From contig NZ_JAWHTE010000008.1 of NCBI RefSeq assembly GCF_032586175.1, forward strand, positions 1-64,000: a stretch of DNA of 64,000 bases. The letters are read 5' to 3'. This document shows, piece after piece, positions 26,730 to 35,045 of this stretch (positions are counted from its first letter, which is position 1; each line of letters opens with the position of its first letter). Under the pieces are notes generated by a model, which was not told where the DNA came from, made no database searches, and saw only the letters and a list, made by a program, of their open reading frames with translations. The DNA comes from Ovoidimarina sediminis (GTDB lineage: Bacteria > Pseudomonadota > Alphaproteobacteria > Rhodobacterales > Rhodobacteraceae). The translations under genes and the position numbers were made by a program.

Positions 26730-27185
26730 TCAGCCGCCTGGCCGCCCGTTCACGCGGTTGTGCTGTTCGATCACCCGATCGGGCCAGGTGCTCTTGATGA
26801 ACGCGAGAACCGACAGGATCTCGCGGTCGCTCAGGATATCGCCGAAGCCCATCATGTTGCTTTTGTGCCCGCCGCCCACCACCTCGGCCGAGCCGAGCTT
26901 GGTGATCCGGAACAACAGCTCGTCCTGGTGATGCCAGGTGTGCCCCGTCTCGTCATGGGGCGGCGCGGGCCAGTATCCGTCGTCTCCCGCCATCTGCCAG
27001 TCGGGTTCGCCTTCAAGGTTCTCGCCATGGCAGGCCGCGCAATGTGCGGCATAAAGCGGCGCGCCCTCGGCCACCCGTTCGGCATCCTCATAAGGGATCT
27101 CAACGGGTGCGGCCCCCACCAGCGCCCAGTAGCCGCCAATTCCGGCCACGACCATCAGCGCCGCTGCAAGCACCAGCTTCCTCAT
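26730..27185 (-). CDS. Class I c-type cytochrome
   Basis: A 151-residue exported monohaem cytochrome c. Residues about 1-23 form a signal anchor (RKLVLAAALMVVAGIGGYWAL), which may stay uncleaved. The haem motif CAACH lies near residue 50 and a probable distal Met in NMMGFGDILSD near residue 112; the C-terminal helix DREILSVLAFIKSTW is typical of cytochrome c domains. The electron-transfer partners are unknown. ATG at 27185 has GGAGAT upstream. Convergent with the NYN gene, 13 bases apart. Confidence 0.9.
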   Translation of the reverse strand: MRKLVLAAALMVVAGIGGYWALVGAAPVEIPYEDAERVAEGAPLYAAHCAACHGENLEGEPDWQMAGDDGYWPAPPHDETGHTWHHQDELLFRITKLGSAEVVGGGHKSNMMGFGDILSDREILSVLAFIKSTWPDRVIEQHNRVNGRPGG

Positions 27186-27276
27186 TTCCGATCTCCTGTC
27201 CGTTCCGCCCGTCACGCTTCCTGAAACCGACCGCTTGCGGTCGCCGCCCACGCCACTATCCTCGCACCGAAACCGG

Positions 27277-28242
27277 ATGGAAATACGTCAGTTGAGCAAA
27301 TCTCCCCTCACCCTATACCTCGCGGCACCGCGCGGCTTCTGCGCCGGGGTCGACCGCGCCATCAAAATCGTCGAAATGGCGCTCGAGAAATGGGGCGCCC
27401 CGGTCTATGTCCGGCACGAGATCGTGCACAACAAGTTCGTCGTCGACGGGCTGCGCGACAAGGGCGCCGTCTTTGTCGAGGAACTTGACGACTGCCCTGG
27501 CGACCGCCCGGTCATCTTCTCGGCCCACGGGGTTCCGAAGGCTGTGCCGGCAGAGGCCGCGCGGCGCGAGATGGTGTTCGTCGACGCCACCTGCCCGCTT
27601 GTCTCGAAGGTTCATATCGAGGCCGAGAGGCACCATGCCAACGGCCTCCAGATGGTGATGATCGGCCACGCAGGCCATCCCGAAACAGTCGGCACCATGG
27701 GCCAATTGCCCGAGGGGGAGGTGATCCTCGTCGAAACGGTCGAAGATGTCGCGACGCTGGCCCCGCGCGACCCCGGGAAACTCGCCTTCATCACCCAGAC
27801 GACGCTGTCGGTCGACGATACCGCCGAAATCGTCGCCGCCCTTCAGGCGCGCTTCCCGGCCATCGTCGGGCCGCACAAGGAAGACATCTGTTATGCGACC
27901 ACGAACCGGCAGGAGGCGGTGAAGGCCATGGCGCCGAGGGTCGACGCGATGCTGGTGATCGGCGCACCCAATTCGTCGAACTCGAAACGGCTGGTCGAGG
28001 TCGGGCGCGCAGCGGGCTGTGCCTACGCACAGCTTGTCCAGCGCGCGGATGACATTGACTGGCGTGCGCTCGAGGGCATTTCCTCGGTCGGCCTCACCGC
28101 CGGGGCCAGCGCGCCCGAGGTTCTGGTCAACGAAGTGATCGACGCCTTCCGCGCGCGCTATGACGTGACGGTCGAGCCGGTGGAAACCGCCGTCGAACGG
28201 GTTGAATTCAAGGTGCCCCGTGTCCTGCGCGAACCGGCCTGA
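27277..28242 (+). CDS. ispH: 4-hydroxy-3-methylbut-2-enyl diphosphate reductase
   Basis: A 321-residue [4Fe-4S] enzyme for the last step of the MEP isoprenoid pathway, giving IPP and DMAPP. The three cluster cysteines are in APRGFCAGVDRA (near residue 20), VDATCPLVSK (near 107) and DICYATTNRQEAV (near 206); SSNSKRLVEV near 235 is also conserved. The start is uncertain: ATG at 27277 has a weak ribosome site and a TTG five codons later is possible. Divergent from the cytochrome gene with a 91-base gap; followed at 14 bases by the plsC-like gene. Confidence 0.95.
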   Translation: MEIRQLSKSPLTLYLAAPRGFCAGVDRAIKIVEMALEKWGAPVYVRHEIVHNKFVVDGLRDKGAVFVEELDDCPGDRPVIFSAHGVPKAVPAEAARREMVFVDATCPLVSKVHIEAERHHANGLQMVMIGHAGHPETVGTMGQLPEGEVILVETVEDVATLAPRDPGKLAFITQTTLSVDDTAEIVAALQARFPAIVGPHKEDICYATTNRQEAVKAMAPRVDAMLVIGAPNSSNSKRLVEVGRAAGCAYAQLVQRADDIDWRALEGISSVGLTAGASAPEVLVNEVIDAFRARYDVTVEPVETAVERVEFKVPRVLREPA

Positions 28243-28256
28243 CCGCACGGGGCCCG

Positions 28257-28910
28257 ATGCCTGACGCGATCCGATCGCTCGCCGCCCGGCTTCTGGGCTT
28301 CGCGATCATCGTTTTCGCACGCTTCATCACGGCCGTCCGTGCGATCTGGACCGACAGCGAACCGGAAACCGGCCAGCGGGTCTATTACGCCAACCACACC
28401 TCGAACGGCGATTTCATCCTGATCTGGACAGTGCTGCCCCCAGACATCCGGGCGCGGACGCGGCCGGTGGCGGGAAGCGACTACTGGTTCAAATCGCGCC
28501 TGCGTACCTTCATCGGGAAGGACGTTGTCAACGCGGTCCTGATCGACCGGCGCCCCGACGCCCGCGATACCGACCCGATGGAAACGATCCTCGACGCGCT
28601 CGACACCGGCGTGTCGCTGATCATCTTTCCCGAAGGCAAGCGCAACAACACCGAGGAACGGATCCTTCCGTTCAAGAGCGGGATCTACAACATATCCGTC
28701 CAGCGTCCCGAGGTCGAACTCGTCCCCGTCTGGATCGAGAACCTCAACCACGTGATGCCGAAGGGCAAGCTGATCCCGATCCCGCTTCTGTGCACCGTGA
28801 CCTTCGGGCCCCCGATCCGCGCGGAAGCCGGAGAAGACCGCAAGGCCTTCCTCGAATGTGCGTCGAACGCGCTTCTCGCCCTCGCCCCCGAAGACGAGGC
28901 CACGGCATGA
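28257..28910 (+). CDS. PlsC-like 1-acyl-glycerophosphate acyltransferase
   Basis: A 217-residue membrane-associated acyltransferase. Block I is NHTSNGD (HX4D) near residue 46, block II has VLIDRRP near 94 and block III is FPEGKRNN near 124; an N-terminal hydrophobic segment (LGFAIIVFARFITA) anchors it. The family transfers an acyl chain to lysophosphatidic acid, but this one sits with CdsA-like and CDP-alcohol phosphotransferase genes and may serve a special lipid. It overlaps the CdsA-like gene by four bases (ATGA). Confidence 0.87.
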   Translation: MPDAIRSLAARLLGFAIIVFARFITAVRAIWTDSEPETGQRVYYANHTSNGDFILIWTVLPPDIRARTRPVAGSDYWFKSRLRTFIGKDVVNAVLIDRRPDARDTDPMETILDALDTGVSLIIFPEGKRNNTEERILPFKSGIYNISVQRPEVELVPVWIENLNHVMPKGKLIPIPLLCTVTFGPPIRAEAGEDRKAFLECASNALLALAPEDEATA

Positions 28911-29857
28911 CCGACGCGCGCAGCGATTTCATGATCCTTCTGGGCGGGATCGGCGCGATCCTGATCGTGGCCAGCCTGATCGGCCAGACGCTGGCCCTTC
29001 GTGCGGGCCCCGAGGGGCCCGGCAAGGGCATCCAGAACCTCAACGCACGGATCGCTGCCTGGTGGGCGATGGTCGCCCTTCTGGCGGTCGCGTTCCTCGC
29101 GGGGCGCACCGGCGTGATCATCCTTTTCGCCTTCTGCTCCTTCGCCGCCCTGCGGGAATTCGTAACGCTGACGGCGCGGCGCAGCGCCGATCACTGGGCC
29201 ATCGCCACAGCCTTCTTCGCAATCCTGCCGGCGCAGTACTACCTGATCTGGATCGACTGGTACGGGCTCTATTCCGTGTTCATCCCGGTATACGCCTTCC
29301 TGCTTTTGCCGGTCATCGCGGTGCTCGAGGGCGATACCCAGAAATTCCTCGTGCGCATCAGCGGGCTGCAATGGGCGCTGATGATCACCGTCTATTGCGC
29401 CTCCTACGTGCCGGCGCTCCTGTCGCTCGAGGTTGACGGGTACGAGGGCCGCGCGATCCTTCTGATCGCCTTCCTCGTCGTGGTGGTGCAGCTGTCGGAT
29501 GTCTTCCAGTACACCTGGGGCAAGCTGATCGGACGCCACAGGATCGCGCCCTCTCTGTCGCCGTCCAAAACGTGGGAAGGGCTGATCGGCGGCGTCGTCA
29601 GCGCGACGGCTGTGGGCGCGGCGCTTTGGTGGATCACCCCCTTCACGCCGCTTCAGGCCGCCGTCCTGGCCTTCGCGATCACCATCGCGGGCTTCTTCGG
29701 CGGGCTCGTGATGTCGGCGATCAAGCGCGACCGGGGGGTGAAGGACTGGGGGCACCTGATCGCGGGCCATGGCGGGTTCATCGACCGGCTCGATTCGGTG
29801 ATGTTCTCGGCCCCGCTTTTCTTCCATCTCACCCGCTATTTCTGGTCGACCGTATGA
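28907..29857 (+). CDS. CdsA-like phosphatidate cytidylyltransferase
   Basis: A 316-residue polytopic membrane protein with about eight hydrophobic segments. The C-terminal CTP transferase signature is nearly complete: SAIKRDRGVKDWGHLI then AGHGGFIDRLDS near residues 268-295, with Ala in place of the usual Pro before GHGG. The family makes CDP-diacylglycerol from phosphatidate and CTP. The main cdsA of proteobacteria usually sits beside frr/uppS/dxr, so this is probably a second, specialised copy, like E. coli YnbB. ATG overlaps the stop of the preceding acyltransferase. Confidence 0.87.
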   Translation: MTDARSDFMILLGGIGAILIVASLIGQTLALRAGPEGPGKGIQNLNARIAAWWAMVALLAVAFLAGRTGVIILFAFCSFAALREFVTLTARRSADHWAIATAFFAILPAQYYLIWIDWYGLYSVFIPVYAFLLLPVIAVLEGDTQKFLVRISGLQWALMITVYCASYVPALLSLEVDGYEGRAILLIAFLVVVVQLSDVFQYTWGKLIGRHRIAPSLSPSKTWEGLIGGVVSATAVGAALWWITPFTPLQAAVLAFAITIAGFFGGLVMSAIKRDRGVKDWGHLIAGHGGFIDRLDSVMFSAPLFFHLTRYFWSTV

Positions 29858-29881
29858 CACCGGTTGCAGGCGCGCCCCGCC

Positions 29882-30517
29882 ATGGCTGACCGCCGCCCCC
29901 TGGCGAGCCGGCAGAACCCGCTTGCAGGCCGCGCCGCCCGATGGCTGGCCGAACGCGGGATCCGCCCCAATCGCATCTCGCAAGGGAGCATCGTCTTCGC
30001 GGCCCTTGGTGCCGCAGCCTTCGCGCTTTCCGCCGCAGGCGGCGCTGGGCCTGCGGCCGCGCTCCTCGTGATCGCGGCGCTCGCCTGCCAGTTCCGCCTT
30101 CTCTGCAACCTCCTCGACGGGATGGTCGCCATCGAGGGCGGGTTGTCGGAACCCGACGGCCCCTACTGGAACGAGGCGCCCGACCGGATCGCCGACTTCC
30201 TTTTTCTCACGGGCGCAGGGATCGCCGCAGGGGTTCCATGGCTCGGCCTCGCCGCCGGCGCCATGGCCATCCTCACCGCCTATATTCGCGAGCTTGGCCG
30301 CGCCGAGGGCCTTGACTCGGATTTCTCGGGCCCGATGGCGAAACCGCAGCGCATGGCGGCCCTCACGATCGGCGCGCTGCTTGGCGCTGTCGAAGCGCTC
30401 GCCTTTGGCTCATCGATCGCGCTGACCCTCGCGCTCGCCGTCATCGCCCTCGGTGCTGCCTGGACAGCTGCCGCCCGATCCAAACGCCTGATCGACACGA
30501 TGAACACGGGGGCCTAG
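29882..30517 (+). CDS. Divergent CDP-alcohol phosphatidyltransferase
   Basis: A 211-residue membrane protein of the CDP-alcohol phosphotransferase superfamily (about five hydrophobic segments). The catalytic signature D-x2-DG-x2-AR-x8-G-x3-D-x3-D appears with changes: the segment CNLLDGMVAI through GPYWNEAPD near residues 75-103 has Asn for the first Asp, Ile for Arg and Asn for the third Asp, with spacing kept exactly. Metal and CDP binding may be altered, or the family may use a different alcohol. The trio with PlsC- and CdsA-like genes recalls E. coli ynbABC. Its stop overlaps the opposing MaoC-type gene by four bases. Confidence 0.82.
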   Translation: MADRRPLASRQNPLAGRAARWLAERGIRPNRISQGSIVFAALGAAAFALSAAGGAGPAAALLVIAALACQFRLLCNLLDGMVAIEGGLSEPDGPYWNEAPDRIADFLFLTGAGIAAGVPWLGLAAGAMAILTAYIRELGRAEGLDSDFSGPMAKPQRMAALTIGALLGAVEALAFGSSIALTLALAVIALGAAWTAAARSKRLIDTMNTGA

Positions 30518-31308
30518 CCCCAGGCCGCCTGCCCCACCATCAAGACCCGGCCGGTGTCATCCTCGGCCCAGAGATCCGCGCCCCGGATCGCGAACCGGGC
30601 CAGGCCCGGCAAGCTCAAGGGCGCCGTCGCGCGGAACGAAAAGCCGGTCAGCGCCCCGCCCTGCCGCACCGCCAGATCCATCATGAGCGTCGCCAGAAGC
30701 GGCCCGTGCACGACGAGGCCCGAATACCCTTCGACCCCCCGCGAATAATCCGCGTCATAGTGGATGCGATGGCCGTTGAAGGTGAGTGCCGAGTACCGGA
30801 AAAGAAGCGTCGAATCGAACGTCCGCACCTCCCTGTGATCCGCGGCGGCGGGGCGGTCGGGTGGCCGCCCCGGCGGCGCATCGGCGGCGCGGTAGACCAG
30901 ATCCTGCTCTTCGCTGACCGTAAGCGCGCCGCGCTGCCGGATCTCGTGGCGCAGCGTTACGATCGCCAGCGGGCCCGTGCGTCCCGTCTTTTCCTCGGCC
31001 CGGATGCAGCGGCTGACGCGCGTTGCCCGGATGCCAGCGCGCAGGGGCGTGTGAAAGGTCAGCCGTCCCCCGGCCCACATTCGCCGCGGCAGTCCGAAAT
31101 CGGGGATCAGTCCCGCCCCTCTCATCGGGTGGCCGTCATCGCCAAGCGCGGTGGAAGGCAGGGCACGCCAGAAGTAGATCTGGTGCCAGTAGGGCGGCAA
31201 CGGATCGCCCAGCCCCGGCGGCGGCCCGGACCGGCCCAGCGCGGCGTGCAGCGCCGCGGCCCGCGCCGGATCGAGCGCGTCGGTGATCTCTTCGGTGGCA
31301 TCCCCCAT
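30514..31308 (-). CDS. MaoC/FAS1-type acyl-CoA hydratase (mesaconyl-C4-CoA hydratase-like)
   Basis: A 264-residue hot-dog fold protein. The N-terminal half is a FAS1-like dehydratase domain (PYWHQIYFWRALPS near residue 42); the C-terminal half has FRYSALTFNGHRIHYD near residue 170 and YSGLVVHGPLLATLM near residue 193, the active-site and substrate blocks of the 3-methylfumaryl-CoA (mesaconyl-C4-CoA) hydratase group. A link to the mesaconyl intermediates of the ethylmalonyl-CoA pathway is possible but unproven. ATG at 31308 is preferred because it begins the homologous domain; no strong ribosome site is seen. Confidence 0.78.
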   Translation of the reverse strand: MGDATEEITDALDPARAAALHAALGRSGPPPGLGDPLPPYWHQIYFWRALPSTALGDDGHPMRGAGLIPDFGLPRRMWAGGRLTFHTPLRAGIRATRVSRCIRAEEKTGRTGPLAIVTLRHEIRQRGALTVSEEQDLVYRAADAPPGRPPDRPAAADHREVRTFDSTLLFRYSALTFNGHRIHYDADYSRGVEGYSGLVVHGPLLATLMMDLAVRQGGALTGFSFRATAPLSLPGLARFAIRGADLWAEDDTGRVLMVGQAAWG

Positions 31309-31441
31309 CGCGGCGAAAGCTAGTGCATGTCCATCGCCGGGTGAAGCACTCTCGCGCACCCGGACGGCGCCCGCCACCCTTGCGCCACAGCCGCGGGAGG
31401 CGTAGCAGAAGAACCGACCGCAGGAAGGGGACGGAACACCC

Positions 31442-32290
31442 ATGACAGATGATCCGAAGACGCTCGTCTCGACCGATTGGCTGGCCCGGCACCTGAAGGA
31501 TCCCGACCTGCGCCTGATCGACGCCTCCTGGTACCTTCCCGATGCGGGCCGCGATCCCAAATCGGAATATGACGCCGCGCATATCCCCGGCGCGCGCTTC
31601 TTCGATATCGACGAGATCAGCGATCAGCGCTCGGCCCTGCCGCACATGGCACCGCCACCGGAGAAATTCATAAGCCGCATGCGCGCAATGGGAATCGGCG
31701 ACGGCCACCAAGTGGTTGTCTATGACGGGATGGGCCTTTTCTCGGCGGCCCGCGTCTGGTGGCTTTTCCGCCTGATGGGCAAGACGGATGTCGCCGTGCT
31801 GAACGGCGGGTTGCCGAAATGGCTTTCCGAAGGTCACCCGATCGAGGATATGCCCCCCGTCATGCGCGACCGCCACATCACGGTCAGCCTGCAAAACCAC
31901 CTCGTTGTCGACGTCACCCAGGTGGCACATGCCTCGAAACTCGCCGATCACGAAATACTCGACGCCCGCTCCCCGGGCCGTTTCTCGGGGGAAGAACCCG
32001 ATCCCCGCCCGGGCCTGCGCGCCGGTCACATCCCGAATTCGAAGAACGTCTATTACAAGACGCTTCTGAACGAGAACGGCACGATGAAGACGAAGGCAGA
32101 GCTGCGCGAAGTTTTCGACGCCGCCGGCGTCGACCTGAAGAAACCCGTAATCACCACCTGCGGATCCGGTGTCACGGCAGCGATCATCTTCCTCGCGCTC
32201 GAACGCCTCGGGGTCGACCGCAAGGCTCTGTATGACGGATCCTGGTCCGAATGGGGCAAATACGACGACCTGAAAGTTGCCACGGGATGA
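31442..32290 (+). CDS. sseA: 3-mercaptopyruvate/thiosulfate sulfurtransferase
   Basis: A 282-residue protein with two rhodanese domains (about 1-140 and 165-280). The catalytic Cys is in TTCGSGVTAA near residue 238, and the CGSGVTA loop indicates the mercaptopyruvate type rather than the thiosulfate type (CRKGVT). It moves sulfur from 3-mercaptopyruvate to cyanide or thiols. GGAAGGGGACGGAACACCC before the ATG is a strong ribosome site. It overlaps the following GNAT gene by four bases (ATGA) and heads a run with the aminotransferase, which could supply mercaptopyruvate from cysteine (inference). Confidence 0.9.
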   Translation: MTDDPKTLVSTDWLARHLKDPDLRLIDASWYLPDAGRDPKSEYDAAHIPGARFFDIDEISDQRSALPHMAPPPEKFISRMRAMGIGDGHQVVVYDGMGLFSAARVWWLFRLMGKTDVAVLNGGLPKWLSEGHPIEDMPPVMRDRHITVSLQNHLVVDVTQVAHASKLADHEILDARSPGRFSGEEPDPRPGLRAGHIPNSKNVYYKTLLNENGTMKTKAELREVFDAAGVDLKKPVITTCGSGVTAAIIFLALERLGVDRKALYDGSWSEWGKYDDLKVATG

Positions 32291-32853
32291 CCATTCAGCC
32301 CGCGGGAACCGAGGTCGGCTACACCGTCACCTGGCTTCAGATGACGGAGCGCCCGTCTTACGACTGGCCGCATCTGCCCGCGAACCAATCCGCCTCGCTC
32401 CTGCATGCCGTCAAGCCGCCGCGCTGGTATTTCCTGTCGCTCTACGACGCGGTGGGCCGCCACTACGCCTGGGAAGACGCACATGACCGCGACCCCCAGG
32501 AACTTCAATCCTGGCTCGGCGAAGACAAGGTCGATCTCTTCACGTTGATGGGCGACGGCTGGCCGCAGGGCTTCTTCCTTCTCGATGCGCGCAGCCCCGA
32601 AGTCACCGACCTGTCCTATTTCGGGCTTGTGCCCGAGGCCGTGGGCAAGGGGCTCAGCACCTTTCTCCTGCGCACCGCGATCCTCACTGCCTGGCAGCGC
32701 GAGGGCCTGCGCGTGCTTACCGTCAATACCTGCACGCTCGATCACCCACGTGCGCTTCAGACCTATCAGAAGAACGGGTTCACCCCCGAGCACCGCAAAA
32801 CCTTCAAACGCATCCTCAAACGGCCCCGCAACCTGGCCCTGATCCCCGACTGA
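32287..32853 (+). CDS. GNAT family N-acetyltransferase
   Basis: A 188-residue GNAT-fold protein. Acetyl-CoA binding is suggested by the segment LSYFGLVPEAVGKGLSTFLL (near residues 115-134; the Q/RxxGxG/A equivalent is VGKGLS), and the last motif is HPRALQTYQKNGF near residue 158. No substrate can be assigned. Translationally coupled to sseA through ATGA and followed 11 bases later by the aromatic aminotransferase, so likely one operon. Confidence 0.83.
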   Translation: MTIQPAGTEVGYTVTWLQMTERPSYDWPHLPANQSASLLHAVKPPRWYFLSLYDAVGRHYAWEDAHDRDPQELQSWLGEDKVDLFTLMGDGWPQGFFLLDARSPEVTDLSYFGLVPEAVGKGLSTFLLRTAILTAWQREGLRVLTVNTCTLDHPRALQTYQKNGFTPEHRKTFKRILKRPRNLALIPD

Positions 32854-32864
32854 AAGACAACGCC

Positions 32865-34049
32865 ATGTTCGAACACCTGAACCAGCAACCCGCCGACAAG
32901 ATCCTCGAACTGATGCAGCTGTTCCGCGACGACCCGCGCGACAACAAGGTCGATCTCGGGGTGGGCGTCTACAAGGATGCCGACGGGCACACCCCGGTGA
33001 TGCGCGCGATCAAGGCGGCCGAGAAACAGCTTTGGGAGGCCGAGACAACTAAAAGCTATGTGGGCATTCTGGGCGACGGCGCGTTCAACAGCGCGATGCG
33101 CACCCTGATCCTAGCCGACAGTGTCGCGGGCGACAGGCTGGCCTCGGCGGCCACGCCGGGCGGCACGGGGGCCTGCCGGCAGGCCTTCGAACTGGCCCGC
33201 TTCGCCAATCCCGGCGTCACAGTTCACGTCTCCGCGCCCACATGGCCGAACCACGTTTCGATCTTGAAATACCTCGGCCTGCCGACCGTGGAATACCGCT
33301 ATTTCGACAATGCTACCCGCGCCGTCGATTTCGACGCAATGGCCGAGGATCTGAAGCGCGCGAAGAAAGGCGATCTCGTCCTCCTTCACGGCTGTTGCCA
33401 CAACCCGACCGGCGCCAACCTGACGGCGGACCAATGGGGCACGGTCGCCGACATCCTGGCCGAAACCGGCGCGACGCCGATGATCGATATCGCTTACCAG
33501 GGTTTCGGCGACGGATTGGAGGAAGACGCGCTGGGCACCCGTCTTCTCGCCTCCCGCCTGCCCGAACTTCTGATCGCGGCCTCGTGTTCGAAGAACTTCG
33601 GCGTTTACCGGGAACGCACGGGCATCCTGATTGCGGTATCCGAAACGCCGGCGGCATCGAAGATCACGCAGGCTAATCTTGGCTTCCTGAACCGCCAGAA
33701 CTTCTCTTTCCCGCCCGACCATGGCGCGCGGCTCGTCCAGATGATCCTCGACGACGACGCGCTGCGCACCGACTGGCGGGCCGAGCTTGAAGAGGTCCGC
33801 CTCGGCATGCTGAAGCTGCGCGAGGATCTTGCCGCCGAACTACGCCAGCGCACGAATTCCGACCGCTTCGATTTCATCAAGGATCACCGGGGCATGTTCT
33901 CGCGCCTCGGCGCGACGCCAGAACAGGTCATGGCCATGCGCGAAAGCCACGGGATCTACATGGTGGGCGACAGCCGGATCAACGTCGCGGGGCTCAACGC
34001 CCGCACCGTGCCGATCCTGGCCGAGGCGATCGTCGCCGCCGGGGTCTGA
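32865..34049 (+). CDS. tyrB: Aromatic/aspartate aminotransferase (class Ia)
   Basis: A 394-residue PLP enzyme of the Ia subgroup. The N-terminal DLGVGVYKDADGHTPVM near residue 31, LHGCCHNPTGANLT near 173-186 and the PLP-lysine segment SCSKNFGVYRERTG near 242 are typical of TyrB/AspC. It moves amino groups from aromatic amino acids or aspartate to 2-oxoglutarate. Rhodobacterales commonly have this type besides the Ib-type enzyme, which is also in this window (5120-6328); the two belong to different subgroups. Whether aspartate or aromatic substrates dominate cannot be read. Confidence 0.88.
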   Translation: MFEHLNQQPADKILELMQLFRDDPRDNKVDLGVGVYKDADGHTPVMRAIKAAEKQLWEAETTKSYVGILGDGAFNSAMRTLILADSVAGDRLASAATPGGTGACRQAFELARFANPGVTVHVSAPTWPNHVSILKYLGLPTVEYRYFDNATRAVDFDAMAEDLKRAKKGDLVLLHGCCHNPTGANLTADQWGTVADILAETGATPMIDIAYQGFGDGLEEDALGTRLLASRLPELLIAASCSKNFGVYRERTGILIAVSETPAASKITQANLGFLNRQNFSFPPDHGARLVQMILDDDALRTDWRAELEEVRLGMLKLREDLAAELRQRTNSDRFDFIKDHRGMFSRLGATPEQVMAMRESHGIYMVGDSRINVAGLNARTVPILAEAIVAAGV

Positions 34050-34064
34050 CCCCGGCGCGGCGCG

Positions 34065-34895
34065 TTAGCGGGGCAAGGGCGCCCCGCCCGCCCGCTTTGC
34101 AAAGAGAACCGGGGCCTCGCGCCCGTCCGGCCCGAAAAGACGCGTGGCAGTGAGACCAAGCGTTCCAAGGATCGCGTCGATTTTCCTGTTGTCGAGAAGA
34201 TCGGCTTCACCGGCCCCAACATAAAGCCCCGCAGGCTCATAGCGCGTCACCGCGCCGTCCGAGATCCCTTCCCACCACGCGCCGTCCTCTTTTCCGCCCG
34301 CCCAGGTCGCGTGACATAGAACACGCCGCACAACGTCACCGTCGCGGTAGAGGTGGAAGTCGTAATTCTTCTCTGCGGCCGCCTCTCCCGAGCGCCGGAA
34401 ATAAAGCACATCCGCCCCGGAAAGCACGGAGGACACCCCGAAGGCCGTCATGCTCATCCCCGAGGCCATCTCACGCATCTCCACCACCGTCAGGTCTGCA
34501 TGACCGGTCACGCGGGATATCCGAAGATCGTCGAAATCGGCCGCAAAGCCGCCGAACCCGGCGTTGGCGGGCGGCGCATCCCGGGTGAGCGGCGCCCCCT
34601 CGGCCTCGGCACCCGTGAACATCATGTGGACGTCGAGCCGCCCCACCATATCGGGATCGGGCGACATCCCCGCCATCGGGTTGTTCCACGGCCCGTCGGC
34701 TGCCCGCATCCCCATGATCCGCATCAGCAGGCGAAAAAAGAGGGAGGGTTTGTGGTTTTCCGGATCGAACCCGCCGCCCCACGGTTCAGCGTCCGCAAGG
34801 CTTTCTGCTAGCGCCCGCAGAACCATTTCCTGCGACGCCTCCACCAGCAGAAAATCCTGGTACCCGAAATTTTCCACGGGGCTCATCATGGTCAT
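34065..34895 (-). CDS. Conserved hypothetical protein
   Basis: A 276-residue protein that I do not recognise. It has no signal peptide or membrane segment; it is rich in Gly, Met and Asp with several aromatic residues and a central FRRSGEAAAEKNYDFHLYRDGDV-like region that looks like beta strands, then a segment with GLYVGAGEADLLDNRKI near residue 225. Codon and base use match the neighbours, so it is a real gene. ATG at 34895 has AAGGAG ten bases upstream; an in-frame ATG at 34988 overlaps the divergent promoter region. Convergent with the aminotransferase, 15 bases apart. A possible -35 (TTGACG at 34971) lies in the gap toward the phosphoesterase. Confidence 0.65.
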   Translation of the reverse strand: MTMMSPVENFGYQDFLLVEASQEMVLRALAESLADAEPWGGGFDPENHKPSLFFRLLMRIMGMRAADGPWNNPMAGMSPDPDMVGRLDVHMMFTGAEAEGAPLTRDAPPANAGFGGFAADFDDLRISRVTGHADLTVVEMREMASGMSMTAFGVSSVLSGADVLYFRRSGEAAAEKNYDFHLYRDGDVVRRVLCHATWAGGKEDGAWWEGISDGAVTRYEPAGLYVGAGEADLLDNRKIDAILGTLGLTATRLFGPDGREAPVLFAKRAGGAPLPR

Positions 34896-35045
34896 CGGCC
34901 CGCACTCCTTGCATCCGCCGAAACCCCCGGACGGCATGCTCACGGAAAAATGCGTTAAAAATTCGACGGGTTGACGCCGCCATTCCACACGTCACACTTG
35001 TGCCAAGGGATGAGATAACTCACGAACGAGAACCCCGGGGGACAG

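Noticed and set aside
30514..31308. Assignment as mesaconyl-CoA hydratase Mch of the ethylmalonyl-CoA pathway
   Set aside because: The motifs and length (264 residues) fit the mesaconyl-C4-CoA/FAS1-like group better than the longer Mch; the specific name is not supported.
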